Source: UBA2966 sp965242505
GTDB taxonomy: Bacteria; Pseudomonadota; Alphaproteobacteria; UBA2966
NCBI GenBank assembly: GCA_965242505.1
Contig: OZ251449.1
Coordinates: 1,054,001-1,118,000, forward strand
Length of the DNA stretch: 64,000 nt
Reading direction: 5' to 3'
Under the pieces are notes generated by a model, which saw only the letters and a program-made list of their open reading frames with translations, was not told where the DNA came from and ran no database searches. Of the stretch, positions 17,083 through 25,933 are shown piece after piece (position 1 is the stretch's first letter; each line of letters starts with the position of its first letter). A program made the position numbers and the translations under genes.

Positions 17083-20000
17083 TCAGAACCGCACCTTCAC
17101 GTTCACGCCGCCGCCGTAGTCGCGCGCGCCCGTCGCGTAGCGCGCCGCCCCTTCCAGCGCGTAGCGGCCCGACCCCCACTCGACCGCGCCGCCGAACTCC
17201 AGACGCACCCGCACCGCTTCCCCATACGACGACAGAGCCTCGGACGAGCCCGCGCCCGACACCGTCACGCGCGTCTCCCTCGAAAACGCGCGCTCCACGT
17301 CGACCGAACCGAACACGCGGTTCCCGCCGGCGTCCGACGCCTCCACCCGAACGCCCGCCAGGCCCGTCGCGGCATGGCCTTCGTCCAGCGACACGCGGGC
17401 GCCGACGACGTCCGTGAAGTCGTCCATGGCCACACGCGAATACACCACGCGCGCCCGCGGCGTCAGCGTCAACTCCCCCAGCGGCCCCGAACCCAGCGCC
17501 ACCCGGCGGCCCGCCTCCACGCCGACCGCGTGCCCGAAACCTCCGGCGTTCGACTTCAGCGTCCCGCGCGGCCCCGACGTCAGGCGCGCCTCGTACCACG
17601 TCGCCGACGTCCGGCCGTCCACGTAGACGCCGTCGGCCAACCCCCACGCCACCGACGCCCCGAGACCGGTCCCCGAAACCTCGATCCCGCCGTCCTTCCC
17701 CGACACCTCCGCCGAGCCGCGGCGGTGATGCGCCGACAGGCCCGCCACGCCGTTCGCCTCCAGAGGGAAGTCGACGCCCGTCTCCACCCCGTAACGGCGC
17801 TCGGTCCAGGACAGCCGGCCCCCGGATGCCAACGTCGACGTCGAACGCTCCGCCTCGCGCGAACCGCCCGACGCCTCTACGCGCGCCCACACCCCGTTCG
17901 GCGAACGCGGCGCTTCCGTCCGGGCGCGGAACTCCGACGGCCCGTTCAGCCCCAGCAGAACCGACGGCAGCGCCTCGTACACCCGCGCACGCGGCGCGTA
18001 GTCGTACTTGAGCCCGTATGCGCCGCCCCCTTCGTCGCGAAGCGCCAGGTCGGAGGCGCCCAGCGGCACCGAGGGAGCCGGGCCGGAGGCGCATCTCTCG
18101 CCGCCTCCCGCGGGCGCGTAGCAGAACTCCAAGCTCCCTTTGGGGTCGTTGCGGATCTTGCCGTCGATCCGCCTAACGGCCTGCCGGCGCGTCTCGCCGG
18201 CGCGCTCATGGAGCGTCACGCTCAGGGCGCCGGCGGCGTTGCGGACCGCGACACCCTCAATGCCCGTGATCCGGCCGGTCCCGCCGACCGTCACCGCGCC
18301 GCCCTCGTCGAACCGCACCTGCCCGGCCGCGCCGTCCACCCTCACCGTGCTGGCCGACAGATGGATGACGCCCGTCACCGTCCCGCCATCGGACACCGTG
18401 ACCGTGTGCTCGCCCGCGCCGCGGCCGAAAACGTTACCTTCGACCATGCCCGAGATCGTCGCGCGCAAGTCGCCGTCGCCCTCCTCGACAAGGTCGCCGG
18501 TGACCGTCCCGGATACCATGGCCGCCAGATCGCCATCGCCAAGGCCGCGGACGTCGCCGGCGACCGTTCCCGCCACGGTCACGTCCAGGTCCCCGGCCGC
18601 GCTGCGGAGCGCCTCGCCCTCGACGCCCGTGAGCCTGCCGGTGGCGGCCACCGTCACCGCGCCGCCGTTGCCGTAGAGAAGCCGCCCGATGCTGCCGGCC
18701 ACCGTCAGCGGCCCGGCCGGGTCGTGGACCGTGCCGGTGACCGCGCCGCCTTCCTTCACGTCCACCGTCAACTCGCCGCCGGTCGGGGCGCGGAGGTCGT
18801 CGCTCTCCACCCTGCCGGCCACCGTCACCGACAGATCCCCGGCCACGCTGCGAATCGCCTCGCTTTCGCCCTTGATGCCCGTCACCGTCCCGCCCGCAGC
18901 CACCGTGACCGTGCCGCCGTTGCTGTAGAGCAGCCGTCCGATGCTGCCGCGCACCGTCAGCGGCCCGGCCGGGTCGTGGACCGTGCCGGTGACCACGCCG
19001 CCTTCCATCACGTTCAGAGTCAACTCGCCGCCGGTCGGGGCGCGGAGGTCGTCGCTCTCCATCCTGCCGGCCACCGTCACCGACAGATCCCCCGCCTCGT
19101 TGCCGACCACCGCGCCGGTGACGACGCCGCCCGCCATCACCTCCAGCGTCAGGTCGCCCGCGCCGCCGGAGCGGACGGCGTCGCCCGAAGCCGCGCCGAC
19201 CCGCCCGGTCCTGCCGACCGTCACCGTCCCGCCGCCGGCCAGATGGACGCCCGCGCCGGTCCCGCCCATGACCTCGCCGTTCACCGTCACCGTCTGGTCG
19301 CGCAGGCCGTCGTCGTCCAGGCCCGCCCCGCCGACGTGGACGCCGTGGCGTCCGCCGTTGATCTCCGCCCCATCGGCCACGCTCACCGCGATGGCGCCGT
19401 TGCGGTCGTGCGCCAGCGCGTAGCGCGCGTCCACGCCGTCGCCCTCGGCGGCGATGGTCCCGCCGGTCACGTCCACCTGGATATCGCCTGCGTTGTAGCT
19501 CGCCGCGTGCGCCCGGAGCGTGTCCTTCCAGGCATCGGTGTAGGCGGCGGGGAGCGCGGCCAGGGCCGTCTCCAGACCGTCGCCGGTCAGCGCCGCCGCC
19601 AGCACCGTCCGCTCGGCGGGCGAGAGCGCGTTGTCGCCGTCGCCGAAGCGCACGTGGCCGGTAATCGTTTCATGCGAGAGCGCCAGCGCCCGCACCCCCG
19701 CCCTGGTCAGGCCCAGGATCTTTCCCGCCGCCCGGTTCGCCAACGTCTCATCGTCCGTCAGCACGGCGCGCTTTCGCCGAAGGTTCTCGGCCTCCGCCTT
19801 CCAGTCGTCGTCGTAGTCCGCGGGCAGAGCCTCCAGCGCCGTCGTCAGCGCGTCCGAATCGTCCGCGGTGATGGCGTCGAGAACGGCCCGCTCGCCCGCC
19901 GAGAGCGTCCCGTCGTCGCCCGCGATCCTGTTCCTGATGAAGGCGTCCGCCACCTGCGCGCCGACCGTGACGTCGCCGCTCGAGGTGACGTGGATCATGG

Positions 20001-21468
20001 GCTCGGTCCTGGCCGCGTCGTCCGCCTCCTCCGCGCCGTCGCCGGAGGTATGGCCGCTCCGGCGGGCGGCCCAGGCGAGAACGCCCGCGTCCCCCGCCCC
20101 GACCGCGCCGCCATGCGTGACGACGAGGCGCCCGGCCGCGTTCGCGTTGTTCGTCAGCCAGCCCCGGACGCCGACGAAGAACGGCGATTCGATCCCCGCT
20201 TCCCCTCCCGTCGTCACCGTGACGGAGCCCAGTCCCTCGTGAAATCCGTTCAGGCCCGCGGCGCCGGGACCCTCCGTCGCGACCGAACCGCCCACCATGC
20301 CGACGACGATCGCCGCTTCGTTATCGGATTTGCCCAGGAAGGCGGACACGCCGTGGGCGCCGTCGCCCGACGTCGCGATCTCCGCTTCCCCTTCCATCGT
20401 CACCGTGACGGAGCCCAGTCCGAAGTGAATCCCGTAGAGACCCAGGGCGGTTTGACCCTCCGTCGTGATCGAGCCGCCCGCCATGCCGATGACGACCGGC
20501 GCTTCGTTCGCAGCGTTGCGCAGGAAGGCGAACACGCCGTGGGAGTTCCCGCCCTTCGTCGTGATGGAGCCGCCCGTCATGGCGACGTCCCCTCCGCCCG
20601 CGCCCCGATGATCGACGTACACGCCGTGGGTGTTGGATATCCCCTCCACCGCGATGGAGCCGCCCGTCACGCGGATGCGGGCGTTGGCCGCGTTCGCAGC
20701 CGGGTTGCCGTAGAAGCCGATCCCGGCCCCGTCCCCGCCCGACTTCTCGATGGAGCCGCCCGAGAAGGTTATCGTGGCGTCGCCCGAGCCTGCCTGCTTG
20801 TCGACGTAGATGCCGCTGCTGAGGCTGCCCGACGCCTTGATCGCGCCGCCGCTCATGTCGATGGTGGAGGCGCCCGACCCGTTGTGCAGGATATGGATCC
20901 CGTGGGCGTCAGTGCCCGACGTCGTGATCGATCCGCCCGTCATCCGGACGTCGGAGGCTCCCGTCGCGGCAGTCGGGTTCGAGAAACGGATGCCGTCGGC
21001 CTGACGGCCCGTCGTCGTGATGGAGGCGCCGTCCTCCATGACGACCGTGGTGGCGCCGCTGCCCGCGTTCCGGGCGTAGACGCCTATGAAAGCGTTTCTG
21101 ACGGCCGACGTCGTGATGACGAGCCCCCGGCCCAGGCGGACGTTGACGTCGTTCTCGTCGCTGGCGCTGTTGAGGCGGGCGGAGATGGCGGGCCGGAAGG
21201 AGAAGTTCGACGACGTCACGGAGAGGGAGACGCTCTCCGCGTTGATCCGGATGCCGCTCGCGCTCGGGTTGCTCTCCTGGCAGACGATCCGGACGCCGCC
21301 CACGTTCGAGTTGGGCGCGGTGGGCAGGGCGCCGGCGCATACTCCCTGGGCAGCCGCCTCTCCGGCGGCGCCGAGGACGAGGGCCGCCCCCAGGGCGAGC
21401 GCGGCGGCCCCCCCCCCCCGGCGGGGATTCGGGACGTTGCGCGGGTCGGCGGGGCGTCGTTCGAACAT
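17083..21468 (-). CDS. Autotransporter with repetitive beta-helix passenger; homopolymer in signal peptide
   Basis: 1461 residues, type Va secretion. The basic N-terminus with RR precedes the hydrophobic core AAALALGAALVLGAAGEAAAQG, a cleavable signal. The passenger (about 45-1150) is made of short beta-helix rungs of the form GGSITTSGTDAHGIHI, with three near-identical tandem stretches (around 20220-20460, 18690-19080 and 18440-18680). A helical, acidic insert lies at about 493-663. The C-terminal barrel (about 1160-1461) starts RVYEALPSVLL and ends VNVKVRF, the terminal Phe needed for BAM recognition. Codons 17-20 contain a run of 12 G. A length change there would frameshift the gene, suggesting phase variation. 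Ligand unknown. Confidence 0.9.
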   Translation of the reverse strand: MFERRPADPRNVPNPRRGGGAAALALGAALVLGAAGEAAAQGVCAGALPTAPNSNVGGVRIVCQESNPSASGIRINAESVSLSVTSSNFSFRPAISARLNSASDENDVNVRLGRGLVITTSAVRNAFIGVYARNAGSGATTVVMEDGASITTTGRQADGIRFSNPTAATGASDVRMTGGSITTSGTDAHGIHILHNGSGASTIDMSGGAIKASGSLSSGIYVDKQAGSGDATITFSGGSIEKSGGDGAGIGFYGNPAANAANARIRVTGGSIAVEGISNTHGVYVDHRGAGGGDVAMTGGSITTKGGNSHGVFAFLRNAANEAPVVIGMAGGSITTEGQTALGLYGIHFGLGSVTVTMEGEAEIATSGDGAHGVSAFLGKSDNEAAIVVGMVGGSVATEGPGAAGLNGFHEGLGSVTVTTGGEAGIESPFFVGVRGWLTNNANAAGRLVVTHGGAVGAGDAGVLAWAARRSGHTSGDGAEEADDAARTEPMIHVTSSGDVTVGAQVADAFIRNRIAGDDGTLSAGERAVLDAITADDSDALTTALEALPADYDDDWKAEAENLRRKRAVLTDDETLANRAAGKILGLTRAGVRALALSHETITGHVRFGDGDNALSPAERTVLAAALTGDGLETALAALPAAYTDAWKDTLRAHAASYNAGDIQVDVTGGTIAAEGDGVDARYALAHDRNGAIAVSVADGAEINGGRHGVHVGGAGLDDDGLRDQTVTVNGEVMGGTGAGVHLAGGGTVTVGRTGRVGAASGDAVRSGGAGDLTLEVMAGGVVTGAVVGNEAGDLSVTVAGRMESDDLRAPTGGELTLNVMEGGVVTGTVHDPAGPLTVRGSIGRLLYSNGGTVTVAAGGTVTGIKGESEAIRSVAGDLSVTVAGRVESDDLRAPTGGELTVDVKEGGAVTGTVHDPAGPLTVAGSIGRLLYGNGGAVTVAATGRLTGVEGEALRSAAGDLDVTVAGTVAGDVRGLGDGDLAAMVSGTVTGDLVEEGDGDLRATISGMVEGNVFGRGAGEHTVTVSDGGTVTGVIHLSASTVRVDGAAGQVRFDEGGAVTVGGTGRITGIEGVAVRNAAGALSVTLHERAGETRRQAVRRIDGKIRNDPKGSLEFCYAPAGGGERCASGPAPSVPLGASDLALRDEGGGAYGLKYDYAPRARVYEALPSVLLGLNGPSEFRARTEAPRSPNGVWARVEASGGSREAERSTSTLASGGRLSWTERRYGVETGVDFPLEANGVAGLSAHHRRGSAEVSGKDGGIEVSGTGLGASVAWGLADGVYVDGRTSATWYEARLTSGPRGTLKSNAGGFGHAVGVEAGRRVALGSGPLGELTLTPRARVVYSRVAMDDFTDVVGARVSLDEGHAATGLAGVRVEASDAGGNRVFGSVDVERAFSRETRVTVSGAGSSEALSSYGEAVRVRLEFGGAVEWGSGRYALEGAARYATGARDYGGGVNVKVRF
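21408..21419 (-). repeat. G12 homopolymer inside the autotransporter signal-peptide coding region
   Basis: Twelve consecutive C on the + strand (G on the coding strand), read as CGG GGG GGG GGG G in codons for Arg-Gly-Gly-Gly, about 50 bases after the ATG. Such tracts change length by slipped-strand mispairing. Confidence 0.9.
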
Positions 21469-21548
21469 CGTCGTTCACCATCGAGTATGCAGTTGCGCCG
21501 GAAGCGTAGGCGAAGTTGGCGGTCGCGTTCAACCGTCGGGATGGATCG

Positions 21549-21567
21549 ACTCTATCCGGTCTGTACC
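21549..21567. mobile_element. Solo IS481-like end remnant
   Basis: TCTATCCGGTCTGTACCA here equals the reverse complement of the left end of the element at 15521, and it also abuts an A-type repeat flank (GTCCGGACCCCCC). No transposase is attached, so this looks like a relic of an earlier insertion or of recombination between copies. Confidence 0.6.
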
Positions 21568-21742
21568 ACCGTCCGGACCCCCCTCCCGACCTCCCCCCTG
21601 TCAGGGGGGAGGAGAAATAAAGGGAGGGGCGGGAGCCGTTGACGCCCCTCTCCCCCGACCACCCACGCTCTCCTCTCCCCCCTAACCACTAAATACTCCT
21701 CCCCCCTGACAGGGGGGAGGTCGGGAGGGGGGTCCGGATGTA
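21568..21742. repeat. Palindromic repeat cluster (A, A)
   Basis: Two A modules in opposite orientation within the 284-base gap between the EamA gene stop and the autotransporter start; no other gene. Confidence 0.88.
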
Positions 21743-21752
21743 AGGAGGAGGG

Positions 21753-22610
21753 TCAACCAGAGCGGACCGGCGGCGCCAGCACGGTCACGCCGAGACCGGA
21801 TACGACCAGGATTCCCCCCAGCAGGAGCCGCCACGTGATGACGTCGCCCAGCAGGACCACCCCGCCCAGCACGGCGAAGACGGGCGTCAACAGCATGAGC
21901 GGAGCGACCGCGCCGACGGGATAACGCTGGACGAGGTAGTAGCGTCCCGCCTGCGCCAGAACGGCCCCGAACAGGCCGGCGAACACCAGCGACAGCACCG
22001 CCGGCCACGTCGGGTCGAGAAGCGCCTCGACCTGCCCCTCCTCCGTCGCCAAGGTCAGGAGGAACATCGGCGCGACGCCGTACAGGCAGACCCAGAATTG
22101 CAGCGACAGCACCGATATCCCGGCGGTGCGCCGCGCCTGCGCCACGCACAGGCCGCCGGCGAACGCCGCCGCGACGGCCAGAAAGAACGCATCGAGATGG
22201 CGGAACACGTTGGGCTCGAAGCCGATCACGGCGACGCCGGAGAACGACACCGCCATGCCGGCCCAGCGCCGCCCGCCCACCGTTTCCCGGTAGAGCACGG
22301 CCGCGATGACGATGGCGAAGGCGACGTAGAGCTGATGCACCAGGGCCATGGACGAGGCGTCCCCCGACTTGGACAGCGCCGAGAACATGAGGACGTATTG
22401 CGCCGTCATGCTGACGGCGATGCCGATCACCGGCCGGCGGCGTCCCTCGGGCACCCGCCACCAGGCGACGAGGCAGACCCCGACCAGCGCGTAGCGAACC
22501 GCCCCGAAGAGCACCGGCGGGAAATGAGCGACGCCGATCTTCACGATGGCGTAGGTGACGCCGGCCGAGAACGCCACCAGGACGGCGAGCAGGAAGTGGC
22601 GGAACTTCAT
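21753..22610 (-). CDS. EamA/DMT family transporter
   Basis: 285 residues with ten predicted membrane helices in two EamA repeats (the first about residues 5-135, the second about 145-280), an inner-membrane metabolite exporter of the drug/metabolite superfamily. The start ATG 22610 begins MKFRHFLLAVLVAFSAGVTYA. The late helix contains PLMLLTPVFAVLGGVVLLGD, the conserved PxxxxLLG-type segment of EamA proteins. Substrate cannot be inferred. It is followed downstream only by repeats; the valS stop lies 84 bases upstream on the same strand. Confidence 0.85.
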   Translation of the reverse strand: MKFRHFLLAVLVAFSAGVTYAIVKIGVAHFPPVLFGAVRYALVGVCLVAWWRVPEGRRRPVIGIAVSMTAQYVLMFSALSKSGDASSMALVHQLYVAFAIVIAAVLYRETVGGRRWAGMAVSFSGVAVIGFEPNVFRHLDAFFLAVAAAFAGGLCVAQARRTAGISVLSLQFWVCLYGVAPMFLLTLATEEGQVEALLDPTWPAVLSLVFAGLFGAVLAQAGRYYLVQRYPVGAVAPLMLLTPVFAVLGGVVLLGDVITWRLLLGGILVVSGLGVTVLAPPVRSG

Positions 22611-22693
22611 CGGCGGCCCGCGCCCCGCCCCGCTCCGCGAAGCGGGAGGAGCTCCCGGATCACGGGCGCTTCACGGGACCGGCCGGAACCCGT

Positions 22694-25350
22694 CTACAGA
22701 CGCGCCAGCGCGGCGGCGAGGCGCGACTCCGCGGACTCCGCGTCGCGCTTGCGTTCGCGCTGTTCCTCGACCACGCGCCCGGGCGCCTTCGCCAGGAATT
22801 CCTCGTTGCCGAGCTTCCGCTCGAGTGCGGCGACTTCCCCGCGCGCCCTGTCGAGCTCCCGGGACAGGCGTTCCTTCTCCCGGGCGACGTCGACGACGTC
22901 GGCGAGCGGCAGCACGACGGTGGCGTCGTCCAGGACGATCTGCACCGCGCCGGCCGGGACCTCCCGGTCGCCGTCGAGGACGTTCTCGAGGCCCGCGAGG
23001 CGGACGATCGCCTCCTCGTGGTCCCGAAGGCGCCGTCGAGCCTCCTCCCCCGCCCCGTTCAGCCACAGCCCGGTTCGCGCCTTCGCCGGCACGTTCATCT
23101 CGGCGCGCACGGCGCGCGCCTCGCCGATCAGGCGGATGATCCAGTCCATCTCGGCGTCCGCCGACGGATCGACGAGGTCTTCCGAAAACTCCGGCCAGGC
23201 GGACTCGATGAGCATGGACCCGCGTTCGCCCGTGCGCCGCCACAGCTCCTCGGTGACGAAGGGCATGAACGGATGCAGCGCCTTCAGGATGCGGTCGAGC
23301 GCCCACCCCGCCGCGGCGCGCGTCTCCGCCCTGGCGCCCTCGCTCCCGTTCCGCAGCTCGGACTTGGCGAGCTCCAGATACCAGTCGCAGAAGGTCCCCA
23401 CGTTCCGTGGTAGGCGGCGTTCGCCGCCTCGTTGAAACGGTACGCCTCGATCTCCTCGCCGACCCCGCGGCAGAGGCGGGCGACCGCGCCGACGATCCAC
23501 CTGTTGACGGGCGACCGGCAGGCCGCGGGATCGAACCCGTCCGCGGCGCGGCACTCGTTCATCTCGCAGAAGCGCGCCGCGTTCCAGAGCTTGGTGGCGA
23601 AGTTGCGGTAGCCCTCGATGCGGCCTTGCGAGAGCTTGACGTCCCGGCCCTGCGCCGCCATGGCCGCCAGGGTGAAGCGCAGGGCGTCGGCGCCCATGGC
23701 GTCCGCGACCTCCAGGGGATCCATGACGTTCCCCTTGCTCTTCGACATCTTCTGGCCTTTTTCGTCGCGCACGAGCGCGTGGATGTAGACCGTGCGGAAG
23801 GGAACCTCGCCCATGAAATGAAGGCCCATCATCATCATCCGGGCGACCCAGAAGAAGATGATGTCGAAACCCGTGACCAGAACGTCGGTCGGGTAGTGGC
23901 GCTCGAGCTCGGGCGTCCCGTCGGGCCAGCCCAGCGTCGAGAAAGGCCACAGCGCGGACGAGAACCACGTGTCGAGCACGTCCTCGTCGCGCGTCAACTC
24001 CACCGGACCGCCGTAACGGGCCTCGGCGGCGGAGCGGGCTTCCGCTTCCGTGCGCTCGACGAAGACCTCGCCGTCGGGGCCGTACCACGCGGGGATCCGG
24101 TGCCCCCACCACAGCTGCCGCGACACGCACCACGGCTGGATGTTCTCCATCCACTCGAAGTAGGTGCGCTCCCAGTGTCCGGGGACGAAGACGGTGCGCC
24201 CCGACCTCACCGCCTCGATCGCGGGCCCGGCGAGCGCCGCGGCGTCGACGTACCACTGGTCGGTCAACCAGGGTTCGACGATCACGCCCGACCGGTCCCC
24301 GTAGGGCGCGACGTGCGTATGCTCCTCCACCTTCTCGACGAGTTTCAGCGCCTCCAGATCGGCGACGATCCTGTCCCGCGCCTCGTAGCGGTCGAGGCCG
24401 CGATAGGCCTCGGGCGCGGCGCCGTTGATCGCCGCGTTCTCGTCGAAGACGTTCACCAGTTCGAGGCCGTGCCGCCGGCCGACCTCGAAGTCGTTGAAGT
24501 CGTGCGCCGGCGTGATCTTGACCGCGCCCGAGCCCTGCGTCGGGTCGGCGTGCTCGTCCGCGACGATTCGCAGCCGCCGCCCCACCAGGGGCAGCACGGC
24601 GTGCCTGCCGATCAGATCCTCGTATCGGTCGTCGTCCGGGTGCACCGCGACGGCCGTATCGCCGAGCATCGTCTCGGGCCTCGTCGTCGCCACCGTGATG
24701 ACGCGCCCCTCTTCGCCCTCGACGGGATAGCGGATATGCCAGAGATGCCCCCGGGTCTCCCGCTGCTGGACCTCGAGGTCGGAGATCGCCGTGCGCAGCT
24801 TCGGATCCCAGTTGACGAGGCGCTTGTCCCTGTAGACGAGCCCCTGCTTGTGGAGGGCGACGAACACCTCCAGCACCGCCCGCGACAGGCCCTCGTCCAT
24901 CGTGAACCGCTCGCGCTCCCAGTCGCACGAGGCGCCCAGCCGGCGCAGCTGATTGACGATCGCGCCGCCCGACTCGGCCTTCCACGCCCAGACGCGGTCG
25001 ATGAAGGCCTCGCGCCCGATACCGCGGCGACTCTCGCCCTCGGCGTCCAGTTGCCGCTCGACCACCATCTGGGTCGCGATGCCGGCATGGTCGGTGCCGG
25101 GCTGCCACAGCGCGTCGCGGCCCCGCATCCGCTCGTACCGGATCAGAACGTCCTGCAACGTGTTGTTCAGGGCATGCCCCATGTGAAGGCTGCCCGTGAC
25201 GTTGGGGGGCGGGATGACGATCGTGTAGGGGTCGGCGCCGCGGCGGCGGCCGGCCGCGAAGGCGCCCGACTCCTCCCAGAGCCGGTATTGCGCCTCCTCG
25301 ATCTCCCGCGGTTCGTAGGACTTGTCCAGCACCGCCTGCGCCTTTCTCAC
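22694..25350 (-). CDS. valS: Valine--tRNA ligase, split by a one-base frameshift
   Basis: Charges tRNA-Val. The N-terminal frame starts at 25350 with PREIEEAQYRLWEESGAF, has PPPNVTGSLHMGHALN (class I HIGH motif), the editing domain and GQKMSKSKGNVMDP (KMSKS). It reads RFNEAANAAYHGTWG near 23400, then loses homology. The next frame resumes immediately with TFCDWYLELAKSELRNG and runs through the anticodon-binding domain (ALHPFMPFVTEELW) to the C-terminal coiled coil ending at 22694. One base is missing in or beside the CCCC run at 23396-23399. The gene is essential, so a sequence error is the first suspicion; a genuine lesion or recoding site is less likely. DUF2497 follows the usual alphaproteobacterial order. 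Confidence 0.9.
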
Positions 25351-25446
25351 GCGCGACGCCCGCGACGGAACGCCCGCCGGCCCGGACGAACGAGCGTCGG
25401 ATCAGGATCGTGACGAGGGGACCCTCCGGCCCCGGCGGGCGGAAAT

Positions 25447-25869
25447 CTAGTCGTCGGCGGCGCGCCCGGCAAGTTTCACGATCGCGCGCGCGACCTCCTG
25501 CGCGATCACCCGCGAAACGATGGGCTGGAGGTTGTCGTCGAGCCACTCCCTCAGCATCGGCCGGAGGAGTTCCTTGACCGGCTCCTCCAGGGCCAGGTCC
25601 GCGTCTCCGAGTCGAATCCCGCGAGCGCCCGGCGCCGCGCCCGCGACATCCTCCAGCGTCATCGCGGTCCGTTCCGGCGCCCCCTCTTCCTCGACGGCGT
25701 CGGTGAGCTCGAGGACCCCCTCCCCGGACGCCGATTCGGGCGCGAGCTCCCGCAGAACCAGGACGTCCTCGTCTTCCCCCGCCGCTTCTCCGTCTTCCGA
25801 AATGATGCGGCGGATCGACTCGAGGATCTCCTCCATCGACGGTTCCGCCTGGCTTTTCGCGTCGCTCAT
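25447..25869 (-). CDS. popZ: PopZ-like DUF2497 protein
   Basis: 140 residues. The N-terminal helix PSMEEILESIRRIISEDGE and the C-terminal helices EPVKELLRPMLREWLDDNLQPIVSRVIAQEVARAIV are the two conserved ends of DUF2497; the acidic, low-complexity middle is variable. PopZ self-assembles at the cell pole and anchors the ParB-parS complex in alphaproteobacteria. The gene sits directly upstream of valS and downstream of tolC and pcm, the conserved order in this class, which strengthens the call. Start ATG 25869. Confidence 0.85.
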   Translation of the reverse strand: MSDAKSQAEPSMEEILESIRRIISEDGEAAGEDEDVLVLRELAPESASGEGVLELTDAVEEEGAPERTAMTLEDVAGAAPGARGIRLGDADLALEEPVKELLRPMLREWLDDNLQPIVSRVIAQEVARAIVKLAGRAADD

Positions 25870-25933
25870 CGTCGACTCCCGCGGCCCGTCTCCCGTCCGG
25901 CGGAACGCGCCCCGCCCATCGGGCGTCCGGCGT

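Noticed and set aside
16945..21642. A 1565-codon open frame opposite the first autotransporter
   Set aside because: Same reason: an Arg/His/Ala-rich translation starting in repeat DNA, no domain, wholly antisense to a convincing gene.
22694..25546. Two separate synthetase-like genes instead of one broken valS
   Set aside because: The two halves meet exactly at one conserved segment and together make one full-length ValS; neither half has its own start or ribosome-binding site at the junction.
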